In this document: positions 17,783 through 25,390 of the stretch, in pieces | Numbering within the stretch: the stretch's first letter is position 1 | Layout: each line of letters opens with the position of its first letter | Origin: Rhodospirillales bacterium 70-18 | Lineage (GTDB): Bacteria; Pseudomonadota; Alphaproteobacteria; Acetobacterales; Acetobacteraceae | Direction of reading: 5' to 3' | DNA length: 64,000 nt | NCBI GenBank assembly: GCA_001899585.1 | Contig: MKWE01000053.1 | Coordinates: 333,585-397,584 of the forward strand | Position numbers and translations under genes: made by a program | Notes under the pieces: model-generated | Told to the model about the DNA's origin: nothing | The model's input: the letters and a program-made list of their open reading frames with translations, nothing else | The model's database searches: none

Positions 17783-18664
17783 TCAATACGCCCTCTCGCC
17801 CAGCAGCCCGCGCGGCCGCAAGGACAGTACCAGCAGGATCGCCACGAACCCCACCGCGGTGCGGTAGGTCGGGTCCAGCACCAGCACCGACATCTCCTCG
17901 CCGATCCCGATCACGAACGCCCCCACCACCGCGCCGGGAATGCTCCCCAGCCCGCCCACCACCGCCGCCGCGAACACCGACAGCATCACCCGGAAGCCGG
18001 TCAGCGGGTCGATCGAGGTGTCCAGGCCGATCAGCATGCCCCCGAAGCCGGCCAGGCCCATGCCGACGAAGCTGGCCAGCCGGGCCACCACATCGGCGTT
18101 GATGCCCTTCAGCCCGGCCAGCATCGGGTTGTCGGCCACCGCGCGCATCATCTTGCCGGTGCGGGTGAAGGCCAGGAATGCGAACAGCGCCGCCATCGCC
18201 AGCCCCGCCGCCACGGCGTTCTCAAGCTGTTGCGGACCGACGCGCAGCGTGTCCCCCCAAGGCATGGGCCAGTGCCAGTCCCGCAGCACCGGCAGGTCGT
18301 AGCCGCGCAGGTCGTTACCGAAGCTGAAGCGGACGATGTTCTCCAGCACGATGGTCAGCGCCACCGAGGCGATGGCCACCGTCAGCGCCCCGGCCGGGCG
18401 CAGCCGCCGCAGCACGATCTCGTCGCTCACCACCCCCACCACGCCGGCCACCAGGAAGGCGGCCAGCAGGGCGGCGGGCGCCGGCAGCCCGAACCAGACA
18501 TTGGCGACGAACCCGGCATAGGCGCCTATGGTCGCGTGGCTCGCCACCGCGAAATTGGGAAAGCGCAGCACCGCGTAGATGGCGGTGAACCCGATCGCCG
18601 GCACCGCGAGCTGGGTGCCGGCCAGCAGCCCGTTTAGCAGGAGCTGCGCGAAATCGGCGATCAA
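17783..18664 (-). CDS. livH: Branched-chain-amino-acid-type ABC permease LivH, first liv cassette
   Basis: A 293-residue inner-membrane permease. The LivH signature regions are clear: LLLNGLLAGTQLAVPAIGFTAIYAVLRF at the N-terminus and a C-terminal VGGLGSIPGAVVGAFVIGI block with LSLRPRGLLGE at the end. There is no ATG at a sensible place; a TTG at 18664 overlaps the TGA of the binding-protein gene and gives the right N-terminus, so it is taken as the start with moderate confidence. The gene is followed by repeat copy B before livM. Confidence 0.88.
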   Translation of the reverse strand: MIADFAQLLLNGLLAGTQLAVPAIGFTAIYAVLRFPNFAVASHATIGAYAGFVANVWFGLPAPAALLAAFLVAGVVGVVSDEIVLRRLRPAGALTVAIASVALTIVLENIVRFSFGNDLRGYDLPVLRDWHWPMPWGDTLRVGPQQLENAVAAGLAMAALFAFLAFTRTGKMMRAVADNPMLAGLKGINADVVARLASFVGMGLAGFGGMLIGLDTSIDPLTGFRVMLSVFAAAVVGGLGSIPGAVVGAFVIGIGEEMSVLVLDPTYRTAVGFVAILLVLSLRPRGLLGERAY

Positions 18665-19854
18665 GAGATTTCCAGCAGCTTCATCTTGCCCTTCTCCGCC
18701 ACGTCGAAGCGGAACTTGCAGTTGCTGATGTCGCCGGTGGGGGTGAACTTGCAGGGGCCGGAGGCGCCCTCGTAGTTGATCGCCTTGCCGGCGGCCAGCA
18801 GCTTCAGCCCCTCCACCGCGCTGGTCACCTTGGTGCCGGCTGGGTCGCCCACGCCGCGCACATTGTCGTGGATGGCCTGCCCGCTCACTGCGCCGGCCTT
18901 GGCGATCGCCAGCACGGCCAGCGACACATGGTCGTGCACCTGGCAGGAATACGGGTCCGGCTCGGCGCCGCCCAGGATCGCCTTCACCTTCGCATAGGCC
19001 GGGCTGCCCACGTCCGGCGAGGGCGCGAAGGCCACCAGCCCGTCGGACACGTTGGCCGGCACGCTGCCCAGCAGCTTGGCGTTGGCGGCGTAGCCATAGG
19101 TGAACTTCTTGCCCTCGTAGCCGGCGCGGAACAGCTCGCGCAGCAGAACCGCCAGGTCCGGCTGGTAGCTGTTCAGGTACAGCGAGTCCGGCTTGGCCTT
19201 CAGCATCTCGTCGATTTCCGTGCGGAAGGTGGTCTTGGCCTGATCGTAGATCACCTGACCCACGGTGTCGGCCCCGTGCGCCTTCAGCGCCTCGGTCAGC
19301 ACCTTGTAGCCGTCCACCGCGAAGGGGGTCTGCGCGGCCAGCGAGAACACCTTCTTGCTGCCATGTGCGGCCAAATACTCGCCCGCCCGCGTGCCCTGCA
19401 GGTGGGTGTTCGGCTGGGTGCGGATGATGAAGCCTTTGTGCGGCATCTGGGTGATCGAGTCGGCACCCGAGACGGTGAACAGCATCACCTTGTTTTCCCA
19501 GCACAGCGGCGCCACCGCGGTGGTGACCGAGCTGGCCCAGGTGCCGATCACGGCGTCCACCTTGTCCACGTCGATCAGCTTGCGCGCGGCGCGCACCCCG
19601 GCATCCGGGTTGGTCTGGTCGTCCTCGCCGGTCAGCAGGATCTGCCGGCCGAGCACGCCGCCGGCGGCGTTCACCTCGTCGACGATGGTCTTGGCGACCT
19701 TCACCATGGCCGGGCCGTACGAGCCGCCGGCCCCGGTCAGCGGGCACAGCGTGCCCAGCCGCACCGGCTCGCCGGCGGCGCGGGCCAGCCGGCTGACAAA
19801 CGGAAGGGACAGGCCGCCGAGCAGCGTGGCGCGGCGCGAGGTACGGAGGGTCAT
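18661..19854 (-). CDS. Periplasmic amino-acid-type binding protein (LivJ class), first liv cassette
   Basis: A 397-residue type I periplasmic binding protein (Peripla_BP_6 class) with a twin-arginine-like signal (TSRRATLLGGLSLP, cleavage near ARA). The mature start VRLGTLCPLTGAGGSYGPAM and VNAAGGVLGRQILLTGEDDQ are typical. The ATG at 19854 is preceded by GGGAGA; the upstream open frame lacks signal-peptide features. Its stop overlaps the livH TTG start. It is the first gene of a transcript continuing through livH, livM, GAF, M24 and hydratase genes, but the ATPase genes are elsewhere (21965-23543). Confidence 0.92.
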   Translation of the reverse strand: MTLRTSRRATLLGGLSLPFVSRLARAAGEPVRLGTLCPLTGAGGSYGPAMVKVAKTIVDEVNAAGGVLGRQILLTGEDDQTNPDAGVRAARKLIDVDKVDAVIGTWASSVTTAVAPLCWENKVMLFTVSGADSITQMPHKGFIIRTQPNTHLQGTRAGEYLAAHGSKKVFSLAAQTPFAVDGYKVLTEALKAHGADTVGQVIYDQAKTTFRTEIDEMLKAKPDSLYLNSYQPDLAVLLRELFRAGYEGKKFTYGYAANAKLLGSVPANVSDGLVAFAPSPDVGSPAYAKVKAILGGAEPDPYSCQVHDHVSLAVLAIAKAGAVSGQAIHDNVRGVGDPAGTKVTSAVEGLKLLAAGKAINYEGASGPCKFTPTGDISNCKFRFDVAEKGKMKLLEIS

Positions 19855-20325
19855 GGCCCGAAGTCTCCCTGTTATTGGCCCGATCATACAAGCTTGGCGG
19901 CCCGGGGCCAGACCCGCCGCGCGGTCATGGGTTTGTTTCGAAATGTCGAAATTTGTCAATACAGCGGATCATTGCTTGTCACTCACGTTAAGATCAAATC
20001 ATTATATGAGCATAATAATCGTAAAGAAATGTGAATTTCTCGACACTCGCTTGTTCGTCTCGCGATCCCCTCCCGTGTTTGGGTCGCGATATGAGGCGGC
20101 TTGGGCAACTGGAGGATGGGGTCACATGAATTACTCACCAGGCCGGATTCCTTTGCGTTGCTCGCTTTAGCCGCCGGCTTGGCTTGGGTCTGCCGCCGTC
20201 CGACGGCGGCCAGTTGATCGTCGGGCCAGTTGTTGCCGTGCTCCTGCGGAGCATAGGCCATCGTGCCGTAACCATGTGTCAATCTGGACTCGCTTTCAGA
20301 GCGGGTCACATAAGGAAACCGCTTC
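19855..20325. other. Intergenic region with divergent promoters for the LivJ-class and PEP-CTERM genes
   Basis: This 471-bp gap is markedly AT-richer than the genes around it near 19920-20050. It holds direct and inverted TTTCGAAA-like words (about 19936-19955) and an AT-rich block with TTAAGATCAAATCATTATAT near 19990. A sigma-54 type -24/-12 pair, which drives some PEP-CTERM genes in other bacteria, was looked for and not found. No credible gene was seen on either strand. Promoter positions are not resolved. Confidence 0.4.
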
Positions 20326-21105
20326 ATGAGCCAACCATTGGCGAGAATTCGCGCCGCCTCCATTGCCCTTCTGGTCACGCTCGGGTTCGGCCTCACCGCC
20401 GCGCTGCCTGCCGCCGCGGCGGAACTGGTGTTCGATCGCGGCTTGCCGACGGCAAACCTGAACAACGCCGCCGGTGCCAGCCGAAGCAACGTCGCCTGGG
20501 CTGACACTGTCGCATCCACAGTATCGATCGGCGACAACTTCGTGTTGAGCGGCGCGCCGTCCTACACGCTCACCGATATTCGCATCTGGGTTATCGGCGG
20601 GCCGGATTCGCCGGCGGCGAATGCGTTCAACCTGTGGTTGGGCGCCGACACCGGCGTGACCACGACGGTTGCCCTGGCCGCCGCCTCGACCTCGGTCATC
20701 TCGACGACATATGCCGGCGGCGCCCTGTACCAGAGCACCTCCGGGGCGCTCCTGAAGATCTATCAGGTCGATTTCGGCGGCCTGAATCTGAACCTCGGCT
20801 CCGGCACCTACGCCTTTGGTGTTTCCGGTGTTACCGGCGCGGGCCTCACGACCCCCTATCTGAGCGCTTCGAACGCGGCCCTCAGCGGGTCGACGCAGAT
20901 GGGGCCGGACGGGGTGATCTACGGGTTCACGTCCGGCGGCCTGATGGACACGGGCAACAGCTATCCGTGGCCCACCATCGATGGTTGGGACAAGACCAGC
21001 GACATCAACGTGCAGGTCTTCGCGACGGTGCCGGAGCCGATGACGATGGCCCTGCTCGGCACCGGCCTGCTTGGGCTCGTGGCCATCCGCCGGCGCCGTG
21101 CCTGA
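20326..21105 (+). CDS. PEP-CTERM sorting-domain protein, exported
   Basis: A 259-residue secreted protein. Residues 1-31 are a signal peptide (hydrophobic core then AAAAE), and the C-terminal 25 residues form a PEP-CTERM signal: VPEP at about 235, a membrane-spanning stretch (MALLGTGLLGLVAI) and an RRRR tail. Such tails are recognised by EpsH/XrtA exosortases in exopolysaccharide producers. The middle is beta-rich and Gly/Ser/Thr-rich with no known enzyme motif. AAGG precedes the ATG. No exosortase is encoded in this window. The gene converges on the truncated MFS gene, leaving 21 bp. Confidence 0.9.
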   Translation: MSQPLARIRAASIALLVTLGFGLTAALPAAAAELVFDRGLPTANLNNAAGASRSNVAWADTVASTVSIGDNFVLSGAPSYTLTDIRIWVIGGPDSPAANAFNLWLGADTGVTTTVALAAASTSVISTTYAGGALYQSTSGALLKIYQVDFGGLNLNLGSGTYAFGVSGVTGAGLTTPYLSASNAALSGSTQMGPDGVIYGFTSGGLMDTGNSYPWPTIDGWDKTSDINVQVFATVPEPMTMALLGTGLLGLVAIRRRRA

Positions 21106-21126
21106 ACCCGCCGGCCGCCGCGCGGG

Positions 21127-21972
21127 TCATCCGCGCGGCGGCGCGTCCTGGCTGAACAGGTAGCCGGCCATCCCGGCCGCCAGGGCCAGGGCCAGCGCCA
21201 GCAGCACCCAGCCGCGCCCCTCGGTGCCCAGGTGGTGCACGTCGGCCAGGTACGGCCCGGCCCACAGGCTCAGCACCGTCGCCATCGCCGGATAGCCGAA
21301 GGTGTGCATCGACAGGATCGGCAGCGGCCCCGGCGTGCGCCAGATGCGCAACTGCCCCAGCACCGCCTGCCCCAGGCTCTCGCGCGGCCCGCACGGCGGT
21401 GGCACCCCGGGCGGGTCGTCGCGCACCATCACGTGCCACGCCACCCCCATCGCCGCCGTCAGCACCGCCGAGGCCGCGAACGCCCCCCGCCAGCCCAGGT
21501 ACACGCTGGCGAACCCCAGCGGCGAGCCGGCGGCCAGGATGCCGAGCTGACTGAGCGCGAACACCCGCGCCAGCGCCCCGGTCAGCCGCGGCCCGGAATA
21601 CCAGCGCGCCGAAACCACCACCGAGGCCATGAAGCTCGCCGCGCAGCCCAGCCCCAGCACGAAGCGCGCGGCCGCCAGTTGCGCTCTGTCGGCGGCGAAG
21701 CTCTGCCCGACCGCGCCCATCACCGCGAGCACGGTCAGGCACGACACCACCACCCGCGGCCCCACCCGGTCGAACGCCACCCCGATCGGGATCTGAGACA
21801 CCACGAAGGCGAGAAAGAACGAGAAATTCGCCGCCCCCAGCGCCTGCGGCGAGGCCGCGAGGTCGTGCGCCAGTTCCGGCGCCACCACCCCCAGCGCCGC
21901 GCGATGGAACTGGCTCACCGCCGTCGCCGCCAGCATGGTGATCACCCAGCCGGCCGAGCCGACCCTAGCCAC
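21127..21972 (-). CDS. MFS transporter, apparently C-terminally truncated
   Basis: A 281-residue major facilitator protein; normal members have about 400 residues and 12 membrane spans. The N-terminal half is intact, including the loop-2-type motif (GVAFDRVGPRV) and about six spans; the second half stops after about eight or nine spans at GYLFSQDAPPRG. Only 21 bp separate its stop from the convergent PEP-CTERM gene, so the missing part is not just frameshifted nearby. The start is a GTG at 21972, overlapping the livF stop by 8 bp. Function may be lost. Confidence 0.75.
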   Translation of the reverse strand: MARVGSAGWVITMLAATAVSQFHRAALGVVAPELAHDLAASPQALGAANFSFFLAFVVSQIPIGVAFDRVGPRVVVSCLTVLAVMGAVGQSFAADRAQLAAARFVLGLGCAASFMASVVVSARWYSGPRLTGALARVFALSQLGILAAGSPLGFASVYLGWRGAFAASAVLTAAMGVAWHVMVRDDPPGVPPPCGPRESLGQAVLGQLRIWRTPGPLPILSMHTFGYPAMATVLSLWAGPYLADVHHLGTEGRGWVLLALALALAAGMAGYLFSQDAPPRG

Positions 21973-22666
21973 CGAGGAACAGCCGCCGCACCTCCGGGTC
22001 CTCGGCCATTGCCCGGGCCGGCCCCACCCGCACCGTCCGCCCGTCCACCAGCACCACGCCCCGATCGGCGATCATCAGCGCCTCGCGGGCGTTCTGCTCC
22101 ACCATCAGGATCGCGGTGCCCTCGGCGTGGATGGCGACGATGGTGTCGAACAGCGTCTCGGCGGCTTTCGGCGACAGCCCGGCGGAGGGCTCGTCGAGCA
22201 GCAGCAGCTTCGGCTGGACCATCAGCGCCATCGCCATCGCCAGCACCTGCCGCTGCCCGCCCGACAGCGTGCGCGCCGCCTGCCGCCGCTTCTCGGCCAG
22301 CAGCGGAAAGCGGGCGAACAGCGCCTCGATCCGCGCCCCGGCGGCGCGCGATTCCAGGAAACCTCCCATTTCCAGGTTCTCGCGCACCGTCATGGTGGGG
22401 AACACGTTGGCCTCCTGCGGCACGAAGGCGATGCCGGCCTTGGCCCGCGCGCGCGGCGACAGCCCCTCGATCGCCCGCCCCTCCAGCGTGATCCGCCCGG
22501 ATTTCAGCCGCAGCAGCCCGGCGACCGCCTTCAGCAGCGTGGACTTGCCCGCCCCGTTCGGCCCGATGATCGCGACCAACTGGCGCGGCTCCACGGTCAG
22601 CTCCGCGCCTTTCAGAATCTCGTCGGCCGCGCCATAGCCGCAGACGACGCCGATTGCCTGCATCAT
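21965..22666 (-). CDS. livF: Branched-chain-amino-acid-type ABC ATPase LivF, first liv cassette
   Basis: A 233-residue ATPase. Walker A (GPNGAGKST), the PQEANVFPTMTVRENL segment, signature LSGGQRQVLAMAMAL, Walker B with LLLDEPSAGLSP and the EQN segment are intact. The start is placed at the ATG at 22666 (or the adjacent one at 22663); the frame stays open another 30 codons into repeat copy C, but those codons spell repeat sequence and not LivF, so they are excluded. There is no clear ribosome-binding site, which makes read-through or coupling from livG across the repeat an open question. Confidence 0.9.
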   Translation of the reverse strand: MMQAIGVVCGYGAADEILKGAELTVEPRQLVAIIGPNGAGKSTLLKAVAGLLRLKSGRITLEGRAIEGLSPRARAKAGIAFVPQEANVFPTMTVRENLEMGGFLESRAAGARIEALFARFPLLAEKRRQAARTLSGGQRQVLAMAMALMVQPKLLLLDEPSAGLSPKAAETLFDTIVAIHAEGTAILMVEQNAREALMIADRGVVLVDGRTVRVGPARAMAEDPEVRRLFLGG

Positions 22667-22686
22667 GGCGTAGAACACCCAAAGAA

Positions 22687-22774
22687 ACGGATAAAGTTTT
22701 TTTGCTTCTTTGTTTTCAAACAAAGAAAACTGTTCTTTTTTGAAAGAAAGAACCAAAAAACTTTCATTCGTTGG
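22687..22774. repeat. Triple-hairpin intergenic repeat, copy C (permuted order)
   Basis: Found between livG and livF, ending 4 bp from the livG stop. The parts match copies A, B, D and F but the order differs: arm (AACGGATAAAGTTTTTTT), then H3 (TTCTTTGTTT / AAACAAAGAA, 22706-22715 with 22718-22727), then H1 (GTTCTTTTTT with AAAGAAAGAAC, about 22732-22753), then the other arm (CTTTCATTCGTTGG). In the full copies H1 is first, H3 last and the arms are in the middle. This is what a window across the junction of two tandem units would look like. Confidence 0.8.
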
Positions 22775-22778
22775 TTGG

Positions 22779-23543
22779 TCATGCCCATGTGCGGCTGCCC
22801 ATATAGGCTTCCTGTACTTCCGGATTGGCGGCGATCTGGCTGAAGCTGCCCTCGGTCAGCCGCCGCCCTTCCGCCATCACGATCACCGGGTCACACAGCC
22901 GCGCGATCAGGTCCATGTGGTGCTCGATCACCAGGAAGGTGATGCCGTCGTCACGCAGGCCGCGCAGATGCTCGGCGATCTCCTCGGCCAGGCTCGGGTT
23001 CACCCCCGCGATCGGTTCGTCGAGCAGGATCATCCGCGGGCTGGCCATCAGCGCGCGGCCGATCTCCAGCAGCTTCTTCTGCCCGCCCGAAAGGGCCGCG
23101 GCCGGGTTGTTGGCCACATGCAGCAGGTTGAGCCGCCGCGCCACCTCCACCGCGCGCACCCGCGCGGCCTCCTCGGCCGCCCGCCCGCCGCCCAGCAGCG
23201 CCGTCGCCAGCCGCTCGCCGGGCTGGTCGGCGGCATAGAGCATCAGGTTGTCCAGCACCGACAGCCGCGAGATGCCACGCGCGATCTGGAACGTCCGCGT
23301 CAGCCCCGCCCCCGTCACCCGGTCCGCCCGCCAGCCGGTGATGTCCATGCCGCCGAACACCACCTGCCCGCCATCGGGCGGCACCACGCCGCTGATGCAC
23401 TGGAACGCGGTGGTCTTGCCCGCCCCGTTCGGCCCGATCAGCGCCGTGATGGTGCCGGCCGCCACGTCGAAATCCACCCCGCGCAGCGCCTGCACCCCGT
23501 AATAGCTGCGGGTCAGCCCGCGCACCGACAGCAGCGCCGTCAT
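22779..23543 (-). CDS. livG: Branched-chain-amino-acid-type ABC ATPase LivG, first liv cassette
   Basis: A 254-residue ATPase. Walker A GPNGAGKTT, the LivG-specific GLTRTFQIARGI segment, signature LSGGQKKLLEIGRAL, Walker B with ILLDEPIAGVNPSLAEE and VIEHHMDLI are all intact. The ATG at 23543 overlaps the cupin gene stop by 4 bp (ATGA); a longer frame of 10 codons lies inside that gene. It should pair with the LivF at 21965 and with the LivHM permeases encoded at 16735-18664, because no other permeases lie next to it. Confidence 0.92.
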   Translation of the reverse strand: MTALLSVRGLTRSYYGVQALRGVDFDVAAGTITALIGPNGAGKTTAFQCISGVVPPDGGQVVFGGMDITGWRADRVTGAGLTRTFQIARGISRLSVLDNLMLYAADQPGERLATALLGGGRAAEEAARVRAVEVARRLNLLHVANNPAAALSGGQKKLLEIGRALMASPRMILLDEPIAGVNPSLAEEIAEHLRGLRDDGITFLVIEHHMDLIARLCDPVIVMAEGRRLTEGSFSQIAANPEVQEAYMGSRTWA

Positions 23544-23863
23544 GCGCCCGGCCCGAAATGCACCGCCAGCCACACCGTCGGTGGCTCCGCCTGGGTCCGC
23601 TCCACCCGATGGCGGCGGTGCGCCGGCAGATGCGCCCAGTCTCCCGCCGCCAGCGCGCGCGGCGCGGCTTCGCCCTCCACCTGCAGGCTGGCGCTGCCCT
23701 GCAGCAGCAGCACGAATTCGTCCTGCGCCTGATCGTACCAGAATCCCGGCGGGCTGGCCTGCCCGGTGGAGACGATCCGCTCGATCGCCAGCCCCGGCCG
23801 GCGCAGCAGCTCGGTGAACTGCTCCTCCGCCAGTGCCCGCGGCACGTCAGCGAGCAGGTTCAT
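23540..23863 (-). CDS. Small cupin-domain protein
   Basis: A 107-residue single-domain cupin. The motif GFWYDQAQDEFVLLLQGSASLQVEG matches cupin motif 1 in shape but with DEF in place of the usual HxH, and AGDWAHLPAHRRHRVER provides the second-motif histidines. A metal site is therefore possible but incomplete by eye. It overlaps the dihydropyrimidinase stop and the LivG start by 4 bp each, so it is embedded in the operon. Roles such as isomerase, decarboxylase or sensor cannot be separated. Confidence 0.82.
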   Translation of the reverse strand: MNLLADVPRALAEEQFTELLRRPGLAIERIVSTGQASPPGFWYDQAQDEFVLLLQGSASLQVEGEAAPRALAAGDWAHLPAHRRHRVERTQAEPPTVWLAVHFGPGA

Positions 23864-25305
23864 GCGAACACCGAGGCGTCGAACCCGTCCGGCAGGACGC
23901 CGCGCGGGCGGATCATGTCGTACGGCCCGCGCGCCAGGTACTGCCCGCTCCCCGGCTCGGCCTGCACCACGCCGTCGCGCATCACCACCGCGCCGCGCCG
24001 CAGCGTCGCCACCGGCCAGCCGGTCACCCGCATGCCCTCATAGGGCGTGTAGTCCATCACGTGCTGCATCAGCCCGTTGGTCAGCGTCATCTCCTTGGCC
24101 GGGTCCCACAGCACCAGGTCGGCGTCGAATCCCGGCGCGATGGCCCCCTTGCGCGGATACAGCCCGAACAGCCTGGCCGGATTGGTCGCGGTGATCCGCA
24201 CGAAGGTGTTGATGTCGATCCGCCCCTTGCCGACCCCCTCGCTGAACAGGATCGGCAGCCGCGCCGTCAGCCCCGGCACGCCGTTGGGAATGTCGCGGAA
24301 CGGCGCCTCCACCCCGTTCACCCGCTTGCCGCGCGGCCCGGCATAGCTCCAGCCGCTATGGTCCGACGACACCACGTCCAGCGTGCCGCGCCGCACCTCG
24401 CCCCACAGCGCCTCGGCATCGGCGGCGTCGCGCGGGGCAGGGGAGCACATGAACTTCGCCCCCTCGAACCCCGGCCGGTCCATGTCGCCGGCGGTGAGGG
24501 TGAAATATTGCGGGCAGGTCTCGCCCCACACCTTCAGCCCGCGCGCCTGGGCGCGGGCGATTTCCTCCGCCACCTCGCTGCACGACACGTGGAACACCTG
24601 GATCGGCTGGTCCACCAGCTCGGCCAGCGCGATGGCGCGGTGCGTGGCCTCGCGCTCCACCATGCGCGGGCGCGCCCAGGCGTGGTATTTCGGCGCCGTC
24701 CGCCCGGCCGCCAGCAGCGCCTCGGTGCGCCAGTTGATCGCCGCGTAGTTCTCGCAATGCACCGTCACCAGCGCCCCCGCCCGCCGGGCCGCCGCCAGCA
24801 CGCGCAGGAAGCCGCGATCGTCCAGGTGCAGCGGGTCGTAGGTCAGGAACACCTTCAGGCTGCGCACCCCCTGTTCCACCACCTGCGGGATCTGCTGCCA
24901 GATCACCTCGTCGGAGGCATCGGTGATGATCTGGTGGAAGCCGTAATCCACCATCGCCTGCTGGGCGCGGAAGCGGTACTCGGCCAGCGGCGCCAGGATG
25001 CCCGCACCCTTGAACTGGGTGGAGAAGCTGACCACCGAGGTGGTGCCCCCCGCCAGGCAGGCGCGGCTGCCGCTCTCCCAGGTCTCCTCGTCCGCGCCGC
25101 CGCCTTCCTGCAACTGCTCGATATGGCAATGCGTGTCCACCCCGCCCGGCAGCACCAGCAGCCCGCCGGCGTCCAGCTGCGCCGCCCCCTCCAGCCGCTC
25201 GCCCACGGCCGCGATCCGCCCGGCGCGAATACCCAGGTCGGCGCGCAGCGTGTCGGTCCCGGTCACCACCGTGCCGCCGCGAATCACCAGATCGTATTCC
25301 GCCAT
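23860..25305 (-). CDS. hydA: Dihydropyrimidinase / D-hydantoinase
   Basis: A 481-residue cyclic amidohydrolase opening dihydropyrimidine or hydantoin rings. The metal centre is complete: H59 and H61 (DTHCH), the carboxylatable Lys151 (SLKVFLTYD), H183 (VTVHCEN), H239 (VFHVSC) and Asp315 (SSDHS). The length matches the family (about 460-490). The ATG at 25305 has no competitor of family character. It heads the operon hydA-cupin-livG-livF-MFS, suggesting that the liv transporter imports a cyclic amide or its product. It is divergent from the fused oxidoreductase, with 85 bp between the starts. Confidence 0.93.
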   Translation of the reverse strand: MAEYDLVIRGGTVVTGTDTLRADLGIRAGRIAAVGERLEGAAQLDAGGLLVLPGGVDTHCHIEQLQEGGGADEETWESGSRACLAGGTTSVVSFSTQFKGAGILAPLAEYRFRAQQAMVDYGFHQIITDASDEVIWQQIPQVVEQGVRSLKVFLTYDPLHLDDRGFLRVLAAARRAGALVTVHCENYAAINWRTEALLAAGRTAPKYHAWARPRMVEREATHRAIALAELVDQPIQVFHVSCSEVAEEIARAQARGLKVWGETCPQYFTLTAGDMDRPGFEGAKFMCSPAPRDAADAEALWGEVRRGTLDVVSSDHSGWSYAGPRGKRVNGVEAPFRDIPNGVPGLTARLPILFSEGVGKGRIDINTFVRITATNPARLFGLYPRKGAIAPGFDADLVLWDPAKEMTLTNGLMQHVMDYTPYEGMRVTGWPVATLRRGAVVMRDGVVQAEPGSGQYLARGPYDMIRPRGVLPDGFDASVFA

Positions 25306-25390
25306 CTTGTCTTCCTGGCCCGCTGTGTTCAGCGTGGAGTGCAGCCGATTTTGCCGCCCCCCGCAAGAATTTGCGGCCGAAGGACACGCC

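Noticed and set aside
19983..20537. 184-codon minus-strand frame in the gap before the first PEP-CTERM gene
   Set aside because: Overlaps the signal peptide of the PEP-CTERM gene and shows no motif; treated as intergenic.
22666..22756. N-terminal extension of livF into repeat copy C
   Set aside because: The extra residues are a translation of the hairpins (lysine/phenylalanine-rich) and do not match LivF.
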